Assembly: GCA_963693315.1 (NCBI GenBank)
Contig: OY856188.1
Location: 195,062,322 to 195,126,321, forward strand
DNA length: 64,000 bases
Reading direction: 5' to 3'
From: Diogma glabrata
Taxonomy: Eukaryota; Arthropoda; Insecta; Diptera; Cylindrotomidae
Of the stretch, positions 31,554 through 44,058 are shown in pieces; the stretch's first letter is position 1, and each line of letters opens with the position of its first letter. Under the pieces are notes generated by a model that had not been told where the DNA came from, did not search any database, and worked only from the letters and a program-made list of their open reading frames with translations. The translations under genes were made by a program, and so were the position numbers.

Positions 31554-31723
31554 ATAAATCACATTATCATTTTGAAGGAAATTTAATTCTCTACAAAAAA
31601 GGTCCGAGTCATTTTTTCCCTAAAACTGATTTTCTTATGATATTTTGAAGTAAAACTCGAAATTCTTCGAAACTCGTAAAAACAAAATGATGAAAATTTT
31701 GACGAAAAAGTACTAATTTCGAT

Positions 31724-33290
31724 TTACTTCGGTCTGAATGACCTATGAGCATTCAATGACCATTCATGAGCTAAAAGTGAAATTCTTACCCCCACTTTTT
31801 TTGGCATTTCTCGACGTTTTAGGACCTGCTGATTCTAAAAAAGAAAAAAAAAATTTATGTCTGTCTGTCGGCCGTCCCTCCGTCACAACCTACGAAATCT
31901 AGAAAACGGCTGAAGGGATTTGAAAAATTTTGAATCCTAAAAATAGGTATACTCAATGGTAAGAGCCGAAAGAACGATGTGTTCGATAACTGTACTGGAA
32001 GTGTGTCAAAAAATCGTTAAGTGTGTCAAAACAAGGAAATATGCATATTTTTTGCTTAAAAAACGTTCATTTTAAGTGATAATGAGTAGGAACAAAGAAA
32101 TTGGAGAAATATGGATGGTCGGGATTGGTATGGGAAATCAAAAACTAGATTATTGCATTATAAGTTTGTCAAAAAAATGTTGTCAAGTGTGTCAAAAGAA
32201 AGATTTTTATTTATTTTTTTACCCAATTTTTTGTAAAAAAATAAAACTAATTTTTTGTATGACATGAAATTTTATTATTATTATAGAGAATTATGGCATT
32301 ATAGGTTTGTCGAAAAAATAATGTCAAGTGTGTCAAAAAATGATTTCATTTATTTTTTTAGCCAATTTTTTGGAAAAAAAATTAGCTGTTTTTATGACGT
32401 AAATGTAATTGAACATGAAATTGGGCATGGACATTTTTGAATTTTTTATAGTTTTTGAAATATGTTTGGAATTTTGTGAAAAGTTTGTATTTTTGATTTT
32501 GTAATAATTTTTGCAGTATTTTTAGAATTTTGGAAAAAGTTTGAATTTTTGAATTTTTAAGAATTTTTGGAATATTATTAGAATTTAGAAAAAGTTTAAA
32601 TGTTTGATTTTATTCTAATTTTTTGAATATTTTTAGAATTTTGAAAAAAGAAATAGAATTTTTGAATTTTATATATATTTTTAGAATTTTGAAAAAAGTT
32701 TCAATTTTTGATTTTGTAAGAATTTTTCGAATATTTTTAGAATTTTGAAAAATTTAAAATTTTTGATTTTATTATAATTTCATAATTTTGGAAAAAGTTA
32801 CAATTTTTGCAATATATTCCGAATTTTTGAAAAAGTTTTAATTTTTGATTTTGTAATAATTTTTGAAAATTTTTTAGAATTTTGTTTGAAAAAAGTTTGA
32901 ATTTTTGATTTTATTTAATTATTACAATATTTTTGGAATTTTGAAAGAAATATGAATTTGTGATTTTGAAATATTTTCTCGAAACGCTAAATGGAGAGGT
33001 TTTGAGTAGTTTGCTGATTGTATAATCTTTTCACTAAATTTTGTTAATTTATGATCTGTTATCATTTTCCGACGACGTATTGATGTTTCGTGTTAGTTTT
33101 GTAATACATATCTAAACAGAGATAAAAAATACATGTACTCTAACAAAAAGTTATGTTTGATATACATCGCTGCCCAAAACTAAAAACCATGCCCTCATAA
33201 AAGTTTTATGCCGAAAACTATATCAAAATCCTTAACCCAGACCGAAGTCTTGATATCTCAGAGCTTGAGATTTCAGCCCCTCCATATTTT
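31724..33290 (+). repeat. Family X copy c, near full length
   Basis: It runs from TTACTTCGGTCTGAATGACC to ...GAGATTTCAGCCCCTCCATATTTT. Order: GTCTGTCTGTCGGCCGTCC block, several GTCAAGTGTGTCAAAA units of about 120 bp (32185, 32320), then degenerate 55-65 bp TTTTTGATTTT units up to about 32980, and a tail with TATCTCAGAGCTTGAGA. It lies inside element Y in the orientation opposite to copy d. Confidence 0.65.
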
Positions 33291-33682
33291 TCTTGTTACG
33301 ATTAGTTTTTTATTATTTTTATTCTATAGGACTTTTATAATATTATAAAAAAGTCCTATTTTTCGTAATCTTTATTATTTGCTTTTTATGAATTACGAAA
33401 ATTTAGAAGTTCTTTTTCCAAATTTTTTAGGACAAAAATCACATGGACCATTTTTGTAGAGAATTAATTTTCCTTCAAAAATGTTTATAAGACTTTTTTT
33501 TAAATCTTTATAGTTCACGAGATATTTGAAAAAATATACGATTTTATCAAGAAATCAACTTCGATGATTTTGCGGCACGTGTTATTTTGATTTAAAACAA
33601 AATTGCTCTAGTGATTTTTTGACTACAAAGAATTATTTTAGGGGGCGTCTCGGAAAATTTAATTTTAACGACTTTACAATTT

Positions 33683-34095
33683 CCCGGTTAAGAAAAAGCT
33701 AAGGGGCCAAGACTGGGCCAAAGCCGTCGACAGCTTTTGAGGGTTGGGCAGGCTTAACATTTTCAAACGGCCCAAGCTTGGTCTGATGTCCTGGGGCCAA
33801 GTCTGGCAAATAAGACTTGGGCCAGCCCTACCAAACCAATTTTTTCCAGATCTCCTTCAAATGTGTGGAAAGAGCAAAATATTTCATATATAAAGATACA
33901 TAATATGGCCTGCACATGTTTACAGTGTATTAGACTGGTTAATAACGCGTAATATAATAAACTGATCCTTGGTTCAGTCTAGGCATTTACAACTGGCCCA
34001 GACTGAAACAAAAAGCTAACTAGCCAAAACTTGGCTCGCCAATACTGGCCCGAGATAGTCCGTTGTTTAATATTGGCTACCTCCTACCCGGGTAG
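33683..34095. mobile_element. Family Z MITE, uninterrupted copy
   Basis: Starts TTCCCGGTTAAG and ends CCTACCCGGGTAG, giving short imperfect inverted ends (CCCGG(G/T)TA). The interior is rich in GGCC words (GGGGCCAAGACTGGGCC, AACTGGCCCAGACTG). The same sequence at 46590-48975 is split by family X copy d, so this copy serves as its empty-site reference. Non-coding. Confidence 0.6.
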
Positions 34096-34439
34096 AAACT
34101 TATCTAATTTCTTAGACTGTCTTTAGCTTGTTGCATTAGTCCAAGTCTGGGACTACTTTCTCATGGTTTCACCTTACTTTCTCATGGTTTTGCCTTTCAT
34201 CGTCCCCGACGAATCTATCTAACTGTTGTTTATGTTGTGTATCACTAAATCTGTGTTTCTTCTATAGCTTTTGTTCTAATCCACATATTTTTTTCTTTTC
34301 AGGTATGTCTCATCTTTTAATTATCAAATAATATTAATTTTGTAATTATTGGAGGTAAGTTCTAAAAAGATTTGAAATTGTAATTTCATTTATAAAATAT
34401 TATTTGTTTAAAATCTTACCAAGTCAAAATCTTAACTCA
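34096..34439. other. Unassigned spacer
   Basis: Nothing recognised between the MITE and the jockey-like relic. Confidence 0.35.
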
Positions 34440-35426
34440 ACGAATTGCTGAAAATCACCAGCAACCCAATAAATAGTTTTGCAAATGATAGTACTCTGCA
34501 CAAGTCGTTCGAGCCCCTTCCTTCAAAGGGTAAAATGCACGAACGACTTGCCATACACATACACGAACTGCCATAAACGTGAATCAAGACCTAACAAAAG
34601 TCGACGATTGGGGTGATCAAAACCTGATCAATTTCAACTCTACCAAAACCCAGCTGTTGATTGTTTGCAGATAAAAGACCGAGTTCCCCAAAGATATTTT
34701 ATTCAGTATGTGTGACGAACCAATAGGTGAATGTAAAAACATTCGTTTATTGGGTGTCACAGTTTCAAATAACCTACTCTGGAACGATCATGTAATGACG
34801 ATGGCAAAAAGCACGTCTAGAAAACTCGGCCTCGTAAATAGATGCAACAAATTTTTCACTCCATACCAATTACTCCATGTTTATAAGTCCTATATTCGTC
34901 CCTGTATGGAGTAGTGTTGTCAAGTTTGGGGTGCTGCGTCTGTTTCCATTTTGGCCCTCTTGGACTCTGTTCAAAAGCGGGCTATACGAACTGTGGGTGA
35001 TCTAGATTTGACATCAAAACTTGATTCCCTACAACATCGTCGCACTGGAACAACGAGATCAGTTTTTTACAAATATTGTCATCAACAGTGCTCAGATGAA
35101 ATCAGCAGCATCACGCCTCAAACTTATACTTACCCCCGTTCCACTCAGCAATCGGCTAGCGCAACCAGTCAAACGGTCGTGATCCCGCGCTGTCATACTG
35201 GCAGATCGCAGAAAGACTTCATTGTCCGAACTGCATACAAATGAAATAGTTTGCCGGAATCCATAGTCTCAGGTGGTTTCAATCCGCAGAGGTTTAAAAA
35301 AAAAGCGTTCATCATCACCTTAAAGAGCAAGTTGTTGTGGGACCTACGTCTTAAAAGGTATTCATGTCTTGTTGTGACACATATTGTAACCCCTATAACA
35401 CAACACTTTTTATTTAAAAAAAAAAA
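34440..35426 (+). pseudogene. Jockey/CR1-like non-LTR relic: RT end and 3' UTR
   Basis: With stops and shifts, the plus strand reads the end of a reverse transcriptase. SFANDSTLH (near 34468) stands for the FADDS catalytic box with its second acidic residue changed. FNSTKTQLLIVCR follows, then CKNIRLLGVTVSNNLLW, FFTPYQLLHVYKSYIRPCME, LLDSVQKRAIRTVGDLDL and finally NSLPESIVSGGFN. An in-frame TAG at 34912 splits the largest frame. The 3' UTR ends TTATTTAAAAAAAAAAAAG. Related pieces are at 28297, 35686 (inverted) and 54655 (inverted). Confidence 0.75.
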
Positions 35427-35685
35427 AGTATAAACAAATGGTTATAGCATCTATATGAATTACATATTGCTCTTACATGGTTTCTTATCTCTTGAATATT
35501 TGTTTGAAATTAAAAGTTTTAAAAGATTCGTTTAACTGTTATGTAAGAGTTTTTATTTTATCTTTATCTTTACTTTATCTGCTTATCAATTTGTTTATCT
35601 TTATTCACTGCATCACATGGCGCTTATTTGTTTTGTTTTGCTATCTTAATTTCGATTTCAATGACCTATAGTTTTTTCGTATTTG

Positions 35686-35790
35686 ATTTTTTTTTTTTTT
35701 AATAAAATGTGCTGTGTAGTAGGAATTACAATATGTGTCACAATAACACATAAAAACCTTTTAAGACCAAGGTCCCACAACAACATACGT
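35686..35790 (-). repeat. Inverted copy of the jockey-like 3' terminus
   Basis: The poly(T) at 35686 is followed by ATGTGTCACAATAACACATA and CCTTTTAAGACCAAGGTCCC, the reverse complement of 35330-35425. It is a tail-only insertion in opposite orientation, 260 bp from the longer relic. Confidence 0.7.
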
Positions 35791-35970
35791 TCAGAGGTGT
35801 TGATGGACGTAAATCTTTCTTTTTTTGTTTTTTTCATATTTTTTGTTAAAGAATGGATAACTAAACAAAAAATCCCATCACTGACAAAATATGACATAGG
35901 CCAATATTTTATGATAAAATAGAGAAAATAAAAGTAAATTAAAAAGCAAATAGCAAATTTTTACGAAAAT

Positions 35971-36165
35971 TTGCTGAAACAAAACAAAAATGTAGTTGCC
36001 AATAATCCAGCCGGTTGCCTATTCCTTGATCCTGTGACGCACCGTCTTACTTTAAGATTAAAGCCCACACATAGTTATATGAAGGCTAGTTTCCTCAAGG
36101 AAGCAATGCGTCTCATCATCAAGGATTATTTCACAGCTAAGATTAAGGGTGCTACCGTTGACTGA
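35971..36165 (+). CDS. Unrecognised 64-codon ORF, possibly transposon-derived
   Basis: It encodes a basic peptide including NPAGCLFLDPVTHRLTLRLK and MRLIIKDYFTAKIKGATVD. Base composition is more balanced than around it and the translation looks protein-like, but I do not recognise it. Downstream, a CCCTCCATGCGGGAG hairpin followed by ATTAAAGATGAATTATGC (36345-36385) resembles a non-LTR 3' end, so a retrotransposon remnant is the likeliest origin. Confidence 0.3.
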   Translation: MLKQNKNVVANNPAGCLFLDPVTHRLTLRLKPTHSYMKASFLKEAMRLIIKDYFTAKIKGATVD

Positions 36166-36389
36166 ACACAGTTCATCCGCCACCACCCCTAAGATGTCAC
36201 CTTGGCTAGTGATATCTCACTGCTATTGCCAGTGGTATGTGATATCTCACGTTAACTCGTATGTCAATAGCAGGGACTGGAGTACGCGGGGTTGTCACAC
36301 CCGTAGATCAAAAATAAAAAAATTTTCAAAACAATAAAAACTGATCCCTCCATGCGGGAGATTAAAGATGAATTATGCATTATGAATTA

Positions 36390-39300
36390 AGATGCTGGAG
36401 TAATTAGTTGGATGATGATGATTTTAGTGCGTTCCAAATTATGTCGTATTTAAAAAATAACCGACTTCTCAAATGTACCTTGTTATTATGCTAGCTGTAT
36501 TTTATAATTAAGAATGGATGGCAAAAAATTATTAAGAATGGAAGAATGTGCGAGACTGTGATATAATATGGTGGAACAAGAGAGAACGGTCAAATGATCT
36601 AGACGCCTGATGGAGTTAAGGACGGCTAAGCAAGATTGTATATACTTAAAAATACCAAGGGTAACTGTGGTAGAGTATGGCCCCATGAGGGAAACAAACA
36701 AGAAAAGAATGAAGGAGAATGGAAAAATGAACAAAATAAAAACATTAAAAATACATTGGTAAAAATGAAGAAAATGAAAATAATGGCGACTATGAAAAGA
36801 AAGCACAGAATATAGAGAAAGGGAACAACGATTAATAAAAAGCAAGAGAATGAAGAGAATAAAACTAGTAACGGGCATGATAGAGATAATAAAGCAATTG
36901 AAAAAATAAAAAGCACCACTGCATGAAAGAAAGAAGAAGAGAAGCGCATGTGGAGAGTTTAAAAAATTGAGTTGGAAAAATATGAAGAGAGCAATGAGAA
37001 GAATTGCTTATACATATTTATTTAACAAAAAAGGATGAATTTTTGATTAAGATTAAGTCAATTTTTCTGTACTTTAATCAACTTTGAAACTAATGAAGTA
37101 CATAAAGTGACCATATCAAATATTTTATCAGTACCTCTAATTCACAAACCATAAACCTGTACCTGTATCCAGACGTCATTTAAATTACAATTTAAAATTA
37201 CACAATATTACTTTAAAACTCAATTATCTGTCTCCAAAAGAATAAGATTAGCAATTTGTTAATATTTTTCTAAAGTAATAAGTAATAACCAAGAAGATCA
37301 TGATCTTAAGAAAATAAAAAAACGTTAATTACAACAAAAATAGTAATATAATCGGGACTCCATATCGAGTTTTTGTGCCTACTTAAAACGTTTTACAATA
37401 CAAGGGCGTCAATTTTTTTACTATTTTCTTTTTTGTAATAATCCTAAACCGGGGATAAATATATAAATCCATTGATTTTTATGCTAAGGTAAATCATAAT
37501 TTTTTTTTATACATTACTCCGTCACCGTAAGTCATAAATAAAGCAAAATTTTAATTTTTTTAAGTTATTATTTATTTTGTCTTGTTTTAGAAGAAAACGT
37601 AAATACACAAAATTTGAAAATATGAAATTCTGTTAGTCCATTGGTGGTTGGTATCCGACGCGAACGATATTACACATTTAATAGTTTTGTTATAGTTTTG
37701 AAAGAAAAACTGTTAGTTGTGAAAAGTGAATTGAGAAGAAAAAAATACAGTTAAATTATAGTAAAAAAAAATGAAATTATTAGTGAAATTTAATTCTGTG
37801 TTAATTAATAATGTTTGTTTGTTTATTATAAAATTTGTTTCGTCTTGCACATGCTTCGTTGATTTAGGATTTACGTTTTGCTTAAACACTTTTGACCCGT
37901 GAAAGATAAAAAGTTATGGAATAGTCAGATATAGTTCAACAAATCTGTTCAATGACAAAAATTTGAAAAAATTAATTATTTCTCCCCACACGTTTTTTTT
38001 GTTTATTGAAGTTTTGTTTTCAATGTAACGCGAATGTAAATGAATCTAATAAGCGAAAACGTCTTCGCAATAATTTATGTATTTTAAATTCTAATTAATA
38101 TTAATATCATTACTTTAATTAATTAACAATAAACAAAAAATTCTGATTTGGTTATGTTGGCGATCGTCATGTGGTTGATTTGTTTCTACCATAATTTATT
38201 TAATTATTTATTTTTGCACTCATGATGGTGTGATTTGCATATTAAATTAAATGATCATGATTTTGGTTTGGTGATGATTTAGATAGTTCGTATATAATTT
38301 AGTACAAAACTTTCCTTTTTTAACCTTTTATTACGACTTAATAGTTTTTATATTTTACTTTTATTTTCATACCAAACAACTCAACTTCCCTTGACAATTT
38401 GAGCTAAGTTACCGAGGTTTTTCATGACCCGTTGGTACTTGGATATCAAAGATATTTCAAATATCTCTATACAACCGCTATGTAAGATATTACGAGTTTT
38501 GAGTAATATTTACTAAACATTTTATTGTTTTCAAATCTGTCTTTTTGTTTTGCTTGGCAAAATGTTTAATTAATTTCTGTAGCTACAGAATAGTAAATTC
38601 ACCTGTTTACTTCACCAAATAGTTTTGTATCGCCTTAAAAATGTCTTTGACCTTTTCTTCTGTATTAGAAATTCTGAAAACCTTGCAGTCTAGTTTCCAA
38701 TGAAACTCGTTGGTCTCTTAAGATTGCTTACCATCTTTTAGTTTTTTCGTTTCTAATATTACAATTCGTAACTAACATTACAATTATTATTGTCCTTCCG
38801 AATTATTTTATCTGCATATTTTATTTTATCTACTGTTACTAAAATTTTATTTATCTACTTTTATCTACTATCACTAACCACTTGAAACTGTTTCTTTCTA
38901 ACTTAAATGTCATTGTTTTGTTCAAATTGTTTCCTTAAAAAATCACGAAACAACATAGAAAATTAATCCCTTCAACAAAAGATAAGAAATCAAATCAACA
39001 ATCAATTCTTTGTAATCATTTAAAAAAAAATATAATATTTTGTAAGAATTTACAGGGAAATTATATTTTAAAAAATCATATCCGCTTCCGCGTTTTTAAG
39101 CCTACTCCACTCACGTTGTTGTCTTTTCTTACCTGAACTTTAGACGCGTTTGGTTACAAATAAAAAATCAATTAAATTTTTAATTAAAACAATAAAACGA
39201 TCTAGTCAGGTCACTCAACCTTAACTATAAAATTTAAATAATTATAAGTAATTCATTTTTTTTTGTTTTCTAAACAATATTAATCTCCAAACTACAACAA

Positions 39301-40700
39301 CAAAGCTAACAGCAAAACAATCAATGATCATGGTTTTTCTTAAAAGAAAATTTTATAGACAAGAATAATTTCGTAAAACTTAAAGAAATGTAACCCACTC
39401 ACTCATATACGTGAATCGAAACTATTATGATTATGATTTAAGAATTTTTTACAAAAACACCATAGGGGACCATATAGGTGCAAGTAGTTTGAAATAAATA
39501 TTTATCAACCCGTTCTCGTACAATATTTTATTCTTAAAGATTTAGAAAAATTAACCGACGACGATCCGTCATAGCGTAGTAATATAATCAGTCTGGATTT
39601 ATTTTTGAACAAGATTGAGTAGGTTGATTTAGATTATTTTCTGTTGTTTGTTCCTAGTTCTGATTTTTTTCTAGGAAGGAAAACTTTGTTGCAAAAAAGT
39701 TGTTTACATTAAAATATAATTTCATTGTTTGTTTATTTTTTGAAACATTATGATAGGTGATGGGTTGGATACAGTTAACAAACAAATGTGCTGAAAGTTT
39801 ACATAAATAAAACTTGACGATTTTCGATTCGTCATGGGAAATCTACTCCTAATATGCGGTTCATTTTTTCTCAAAAACAGTCGAAACATGGCATATTTTT
39901 CTCAACAGAATAATTTTTTTGATAAATTTCATTTTAAGTCATTTAATGAGTTCAACCATTTGTTATTCTCTGAAATATTCAAAATGTCATTCGAACATGA
40001 TTGGTTTGACAGCATTTTATATATTTTTGTATTACATCAAAAGTAATCAAATTTATTGCATTTTATTAATTTCTAGAATTCTACGTCAATAAACATAATT
40101 TTTCCAAAATTAAGTGAAAAAAAAACAAAACATTTACTTACTACAAATTACTTCATTTGATGTGCAGTGTGTGCTCTCGTTTTATGGTTCCAATAAAACA
40201 AATTTTTAAAGACTTTTTGCAATTTTATAAAGAATTTAATTTATTCAATTAATTATAATTTGCTCTTAATTGTAATGAAAAAGAAAAATACTTTCAGGAA
40301 AATTATTCGTTTATAAAGAACGGAAAAGTAAGGTGTAACAAAAAAAATTCGCGAAGAAATAATTTTGCAAAAAATAAAGTTAATTGATGTTATCCTTCGT
40401 AATGAAAGAAAGATATTTATGGATATCGATTCGAGATCAAAGAATTTATTTATAAGATTAAGAAGATGAATAATTTTGATTTATCGTTTTTTCTATAAAA
40501 ATATTGAGTACTACCTACTCTGAAATCTGAATCGTAGCTTTTTTTTTTAGAAATTTAGATATTTGCTTGAAGGGAATAAGATTTATAAAAATTTTGATTT
40601 AGAATGAATTATAGAACGGGTTTTGACTATAGTCAGTAAAGTTGAGAGAAAATTGTTGTTTAGGTAAACGTTAAAGCACACAAATCAGTGTAACTCGGCA
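36390..40700. other. Long AT-rich stretch without recognised genes
   Basis: No exon or transposon protein could be supported over about 4.3 kb. 36590-37020 is A/G-rich on the plus strand, which makes long but meaningless frames on the minus strand. 37620-37760 (purine-rich, with AAACTGTTAGTTGTGAAAAG) has the look of a 5' untranslated region, but no start codon with coding sequence follows. Confidence 0.4.
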
Positions 40701-41115
40701 ATAGCACTCGCATAATCAGTGTGTTTGTAGTAGTCTCTCTCTGGTGTTATAAAGCTTTAAAACAGGTGCGCGGCACACCTCCTCCACTTTGTTCTGTATC
40801 GCTTAAAAACTAATCATCTCCTCCCCATACATATTTGCATCTTTTGTCTGGTGTAATTTATTAGATCTTTTAATCCAATAGCCTACCGGAAGATGACAGA
40901 TTTTTGATAATTCTCTAAATTTTTAATAAACCGCGTCTTTTTCTTATCAACAGTCGACTCAAGGTTCAGTTCCTCATTTAATTTCGATATTTCTATCGTC
41001 AAGGGACTGTCCTTGCATAAAAACGTCTTATATTTGAAAATTATTTCCGCTGGGGTCTTCTTTTGTTACACGATGTACAGCGTTAGTTATTCTAAGTTGT
41101 AAATCCAGCAACTTT

Positions 41116-41652
41116 TCATCCCAATCCAAGCATTCGATTCCCTCGCTCATACAAGCCAAACTTGTTGTTAATGTTCTGTTCACGATTTCCACTTATCCGT
41201 TTGAACGAGCACTTCCTCTTGACACCTTGACATTTCTTAAATAAATCCGACGTGAACGCTGACCCCCGGTCGCTTATAATCTTTAAAGGTCTTCCGTAGT
41301 GTGACATTTACATTTTTATAAATTCAATAGTTTTTTAGACGTAAGGTCCCATATGGTCAATATGAATCGTTACAAATGGCTCAGTACCTTTTTCTAACGG
41401 ATGTAGAAAACCAAGTTTCTTACCCGAGGTCGTTTTATAACAAATTCGATTTATGCATCTATTAATGTATTGGGTTACGAATTCTTTCAGTTTAGGAAAG
41501 TAATAAAAACTCTTGATTTTCGCCAGCGTTTTATAAATTCCCATATGTGCTACGCTTTCATGTCCATCTCTAACTATACCATATCGGAGACAGTCCGGTA
41601 CATATAATCTCCATTTATTTTTGGTATACTTATATAGTCTACCTTTATACAT
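41116..41652 (-). pseudogene. Gypsy integrase (broken)
   Basis: The zinc-binding part reads VAHMGIYKTLAKIKSFYYFP and INRCINRICYKTTSGKK. The HHCC pattern is only partly kept, since the first Cys spacing is altered. PLEKGTEPFVTIHIDHMGPY marks the first catalytic Asp of the core. After a stop, GRPLKIISDRGSAFTSDLF carries the second Asp. Downstream frames to about 40960 still show DWDEKLLDLQ-like and TPAEIIF-like remnants across frameshifts. Integrase would join cDNA to the chromosome; this copy cannot be made. Confidence 0.7.
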
Positions 41653-41672
41653 AGTAATTTTTGATGAGTAAC

Positions 41673-42247
41673 TTAATCACCTTCTTCTAATTTGTCCCTA
41701 ATTCTCAAAATCTCACTATCTGCCCTCTGGAGTGCTGCTACCCAATCAGTTTTAATGGAAATATCTAGACTGATTGTTGACTCAATATCATTTTCACACG
41801 GCACCTCACCCACCGAATTTCGACTCAACGTATCCGCTACTTGATCAACAAGTCCTTGTATATACTGTATTTCGAAATCAAATTCGGAAATTCGCATAAA
41901 CCATCTTACTATTCTGGGATTCAGATGTCTTTTATTTGTTATCAATTTTAAACTATTACAATCCGTTTTTATAATAAATGGTTTTTCTAACCCTATAAAT
42001 ATCGCTAATGCCTCTAATTCTATAGACGAATATTTTGATTCATCGAACACTTTCGGCTATAAAAACAAACTGGCTTAAGAACTCCTTTCTCTTGTTTTTG
42101 GTATAAAATAACTCCTACACCTATTGAACTCGTATCAGTGTGAACCTCAACTTTTGCATCTGGTTTATAAATTTCCAATACTGGTTTCTCTGTCAGCTTT
42201 TTTTTAATGTGTTCGAATGCGTGGGGGAGGGGGGGGGGGTGGTACAA
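41673..42247 (-). pseudogene. Gypsy RNase H (broken)
   Basis: Two overlapping minus-strand frames hold the RT/RNase H type seen in gypsy elements: EVHTDTSSIGVGVILYQ (first Asp), YSSIELEALAIF (Glu), FIIKTDCNSLKLI (second Asp) and FEIQYIQGLVDQVADTLSRN at the end of the domain. A frameshift near 42050 separates the halves. Upstream RT motifs such as YxDD are absent. Confidence 0.75.
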
Positions 42248-42316
42248 AGGTAAAATTGAAAGTTTAATCCTTTATAACTTTTGATCCTTTAATTCCGCAA
42301 TTTTTTTTTTCATAAT

Positions 42317-42329
42317 AAGGATGCAGAGA
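42317..42329 (+). repeat. Target-site duplication, left (AAGGATGCAGAGA)
   Basis: The same 13 bp occur at 45188-45200, immediately after the poly(A) tail of the non-LTR element. Confidence 0.85.
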
Positions 42330-42331
42330 GG

Positions 42332-44050
42332 ATGAGGAATAAAGTTCGGAAGCTCTTCAACAAAGCAAAAAGAACTAACACCTGGACGGAGTACCAATCG
42401 GCTCTTACCAACTACAACAAAGAACTTAGACGATCAAAAAGGGATAGTTGGAAAGAGCTCTGCGGAACGATTGACAGTCTACCGGCTGCAGCTCGACTCC
42501 AAAAATTGCTTGCGTCTGATCACACAAATCCTCTGGGTTCAATCTGCAGGCTGAACGGTACCTACACTACCAGCTACAGTGAAACTCTAGAAATACTATT
42601 ACAGACCCACTTCCCGGGTTCTACATGCGTGAGCTCGGAAGAGGGAAATATACCAAGCTATGGTTCGTTGGATCCTGAAACTAGGAAGGTTTCAGATCAA
42701 CTGGCCAAAAAAATATTTTCCCCTAACAGAACGATTTGGGCAAGCAAATCGTTCGGACCGTTCAAATCCCCAGGAGGCGACGGAATATTCCCGATCTTCC
42801 TGCAAAAAGGTTTAGCTACCATTCTCCCATATCTCGAGCGTTTGTTTATAGCAAGTTTTAGTCTTGCGTACATTCCTCAGACATAGAGAGAAGCTATAGT
42901 AGTATTCATACCCAAGCCAGGAAAAAAATCAAACGAAGCCAAATCATACAGGCCAATAAGTCTTATATCTTTTCTTCTGAAAACGATAGAAAAGGTGATG
43001 GACTACTACATACATATGTCTTAAGTAAAACCCTCTCAACTCTTGCCAACATGCATACCAAACTGGGAAATCTACGGAAACGGCGTTGCATAAAGTCGTG
43101 AAAGAGATTGAGAGCATGATGTACAAGGAGGCACTTGCATGCACATTTATGGACATTCAAGGGGCCTTTGATAATGTGCATTTCGCAGCTATTACTGAAA
43201 TGGCCACAAAGAAAAATCTAAACATGCACATTTTGGCGTGGATCATTAACATGCTACAGTGTCGGAAAATTACAACTACGCTAGGAAATACATCGGTAAC
43301 TGTCAGGGCCTCCAGAGGATGTCCCCAGGAAGGGGTGCTCTCTCCGTTGCTCGGGCTGATAGTCGCTGATGATCTGCTAAATAGGTTGAAAAGTTCTGGC
43401 TTTAACACTGTAGGCTACGCCGACGATATAGCAGTCATGGTGAGAGGGAAATATGACTCTACTGTCAGTGAACGAACCCAGGTAGCCCTCGACCTCGTGA
43501 TGAATTTGTGCAACGAAGTTGGGCTGTCTGTCAATACACAAAAAACCAGTATCGTAGTCTTTACCAACAGAAAGAGTTTTAATTTCAATCCTCCTGAGTT
43601 TAACGGCGAACGGATACAGGTAGTCAAAGAGATTAAGTATTTAGGTGTGATCCTCGACAGCAAGCTCACCTGGAACTCACACTTAAAACATATCTCGGAC
43701 AAAGCAAATAAGGCTTTCTTCGCGTGCAGAACCTTATTTGGAAAAACTGGGGATTAAGCCCCAAAATAATACTTTGGTTACATCAAAGTATAATAAAACC
43801 CATACTGTTTTACGCAGCTTTGGTTTGGTGGCCAAAACTAAACCAAATATCTGCTCAGACAGTGCTCACAAAAATACAGAGACTTGTGTGCCTTTGTGCC
43901 ACAGGTGCTTTTAGAACCACACGAACATCTGCAATGGAGGTACTTCTCCTACTTTCTCCATTGCACCTATACATCAGATCTGCAGCAGCATCTAGTGCTC
44001 ACAAACTACAGATAGTCGAAACACTCAAACCTGGTCACCTAACCATCTAG
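42332..44050 (+). pseudogene. ORF2 reverse transcriptase (broken)
   Basis: Pieces in order: linker (KRTNTWTEYQSALTNYNKEL), finger motif FKSPGGDGIFPIFLQ, stop at 42884, then VVFIPKPGKKSNEAKSYRPI. After a shift, ACTFMDIQGAFDNVHFAAIT (motif A, Asp 23 of the frame at 43086), RGCPQEGVLSPLL (motif B) and GYADDIAVMV (motif C, residues 111-114). Next come IKYLGVILDSKLTWNSHLKH and, in the next frame, HQSIIKPILFYAALVWW. All RT catalytic residues are present, but stops at 42884 and 43755 and shifts inactivate it. A G in place of W at SPLLG is unusual. Confidence 0.8.
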
Positions 44051-44058
44051 CGATCCTT

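Larger units (their letters stand above)
31183..33674. mobile_element. Family Y: long-TIR element with nested insertions
   Basis: Ends GTCGTTAAATATTAAATTG then TCCGAGACGCCCCCTAAAA on the left, and reversed at 33610-33674 on the right (TTTTAGGGGGCGTCTCGG, TTTAACGAC). Arms continue inward for several hundred bp, sharing CACGTGCCGCAAAATCATCG and the TTGAAGGAAA...AATTCTCTACAAAAA stretch. The left arm is interrupted by a 183-bp MITE and the interior by family X copy c. It is non-coding. No target duplication was identified. Confidence 0.65.
40930..42316 (-). mobile_element. Ty3/gypsy relic: RNase H and integrase
   Basis: Minus-strand remains of Pol with several stops and shifts: RNase H (42247-41680), integrase zinc-binding domain (41652-41335) and the catalytic core start (41307 down to about 40960). 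The RT before RNase H is missing. A G-run (42225-42238) lies at the start. No LTRs were identified. A non-LTR element is inserted at 42330, immediately beside it. Confidence 0.75.

Noticed and set aside
36486..36949. Hydrophobic minus-strand ORFs of 107-130 residues
   Set aside because: They arise from an A/G-rich plus strand, giving Phe/Leu/Ser-rich peptides in two overlapping frames.
43157..43702. Minus-strand ORFs of 83-95 residues
   Set aside because: Shadows of the reverse transcriptase frame at 43086-43757.
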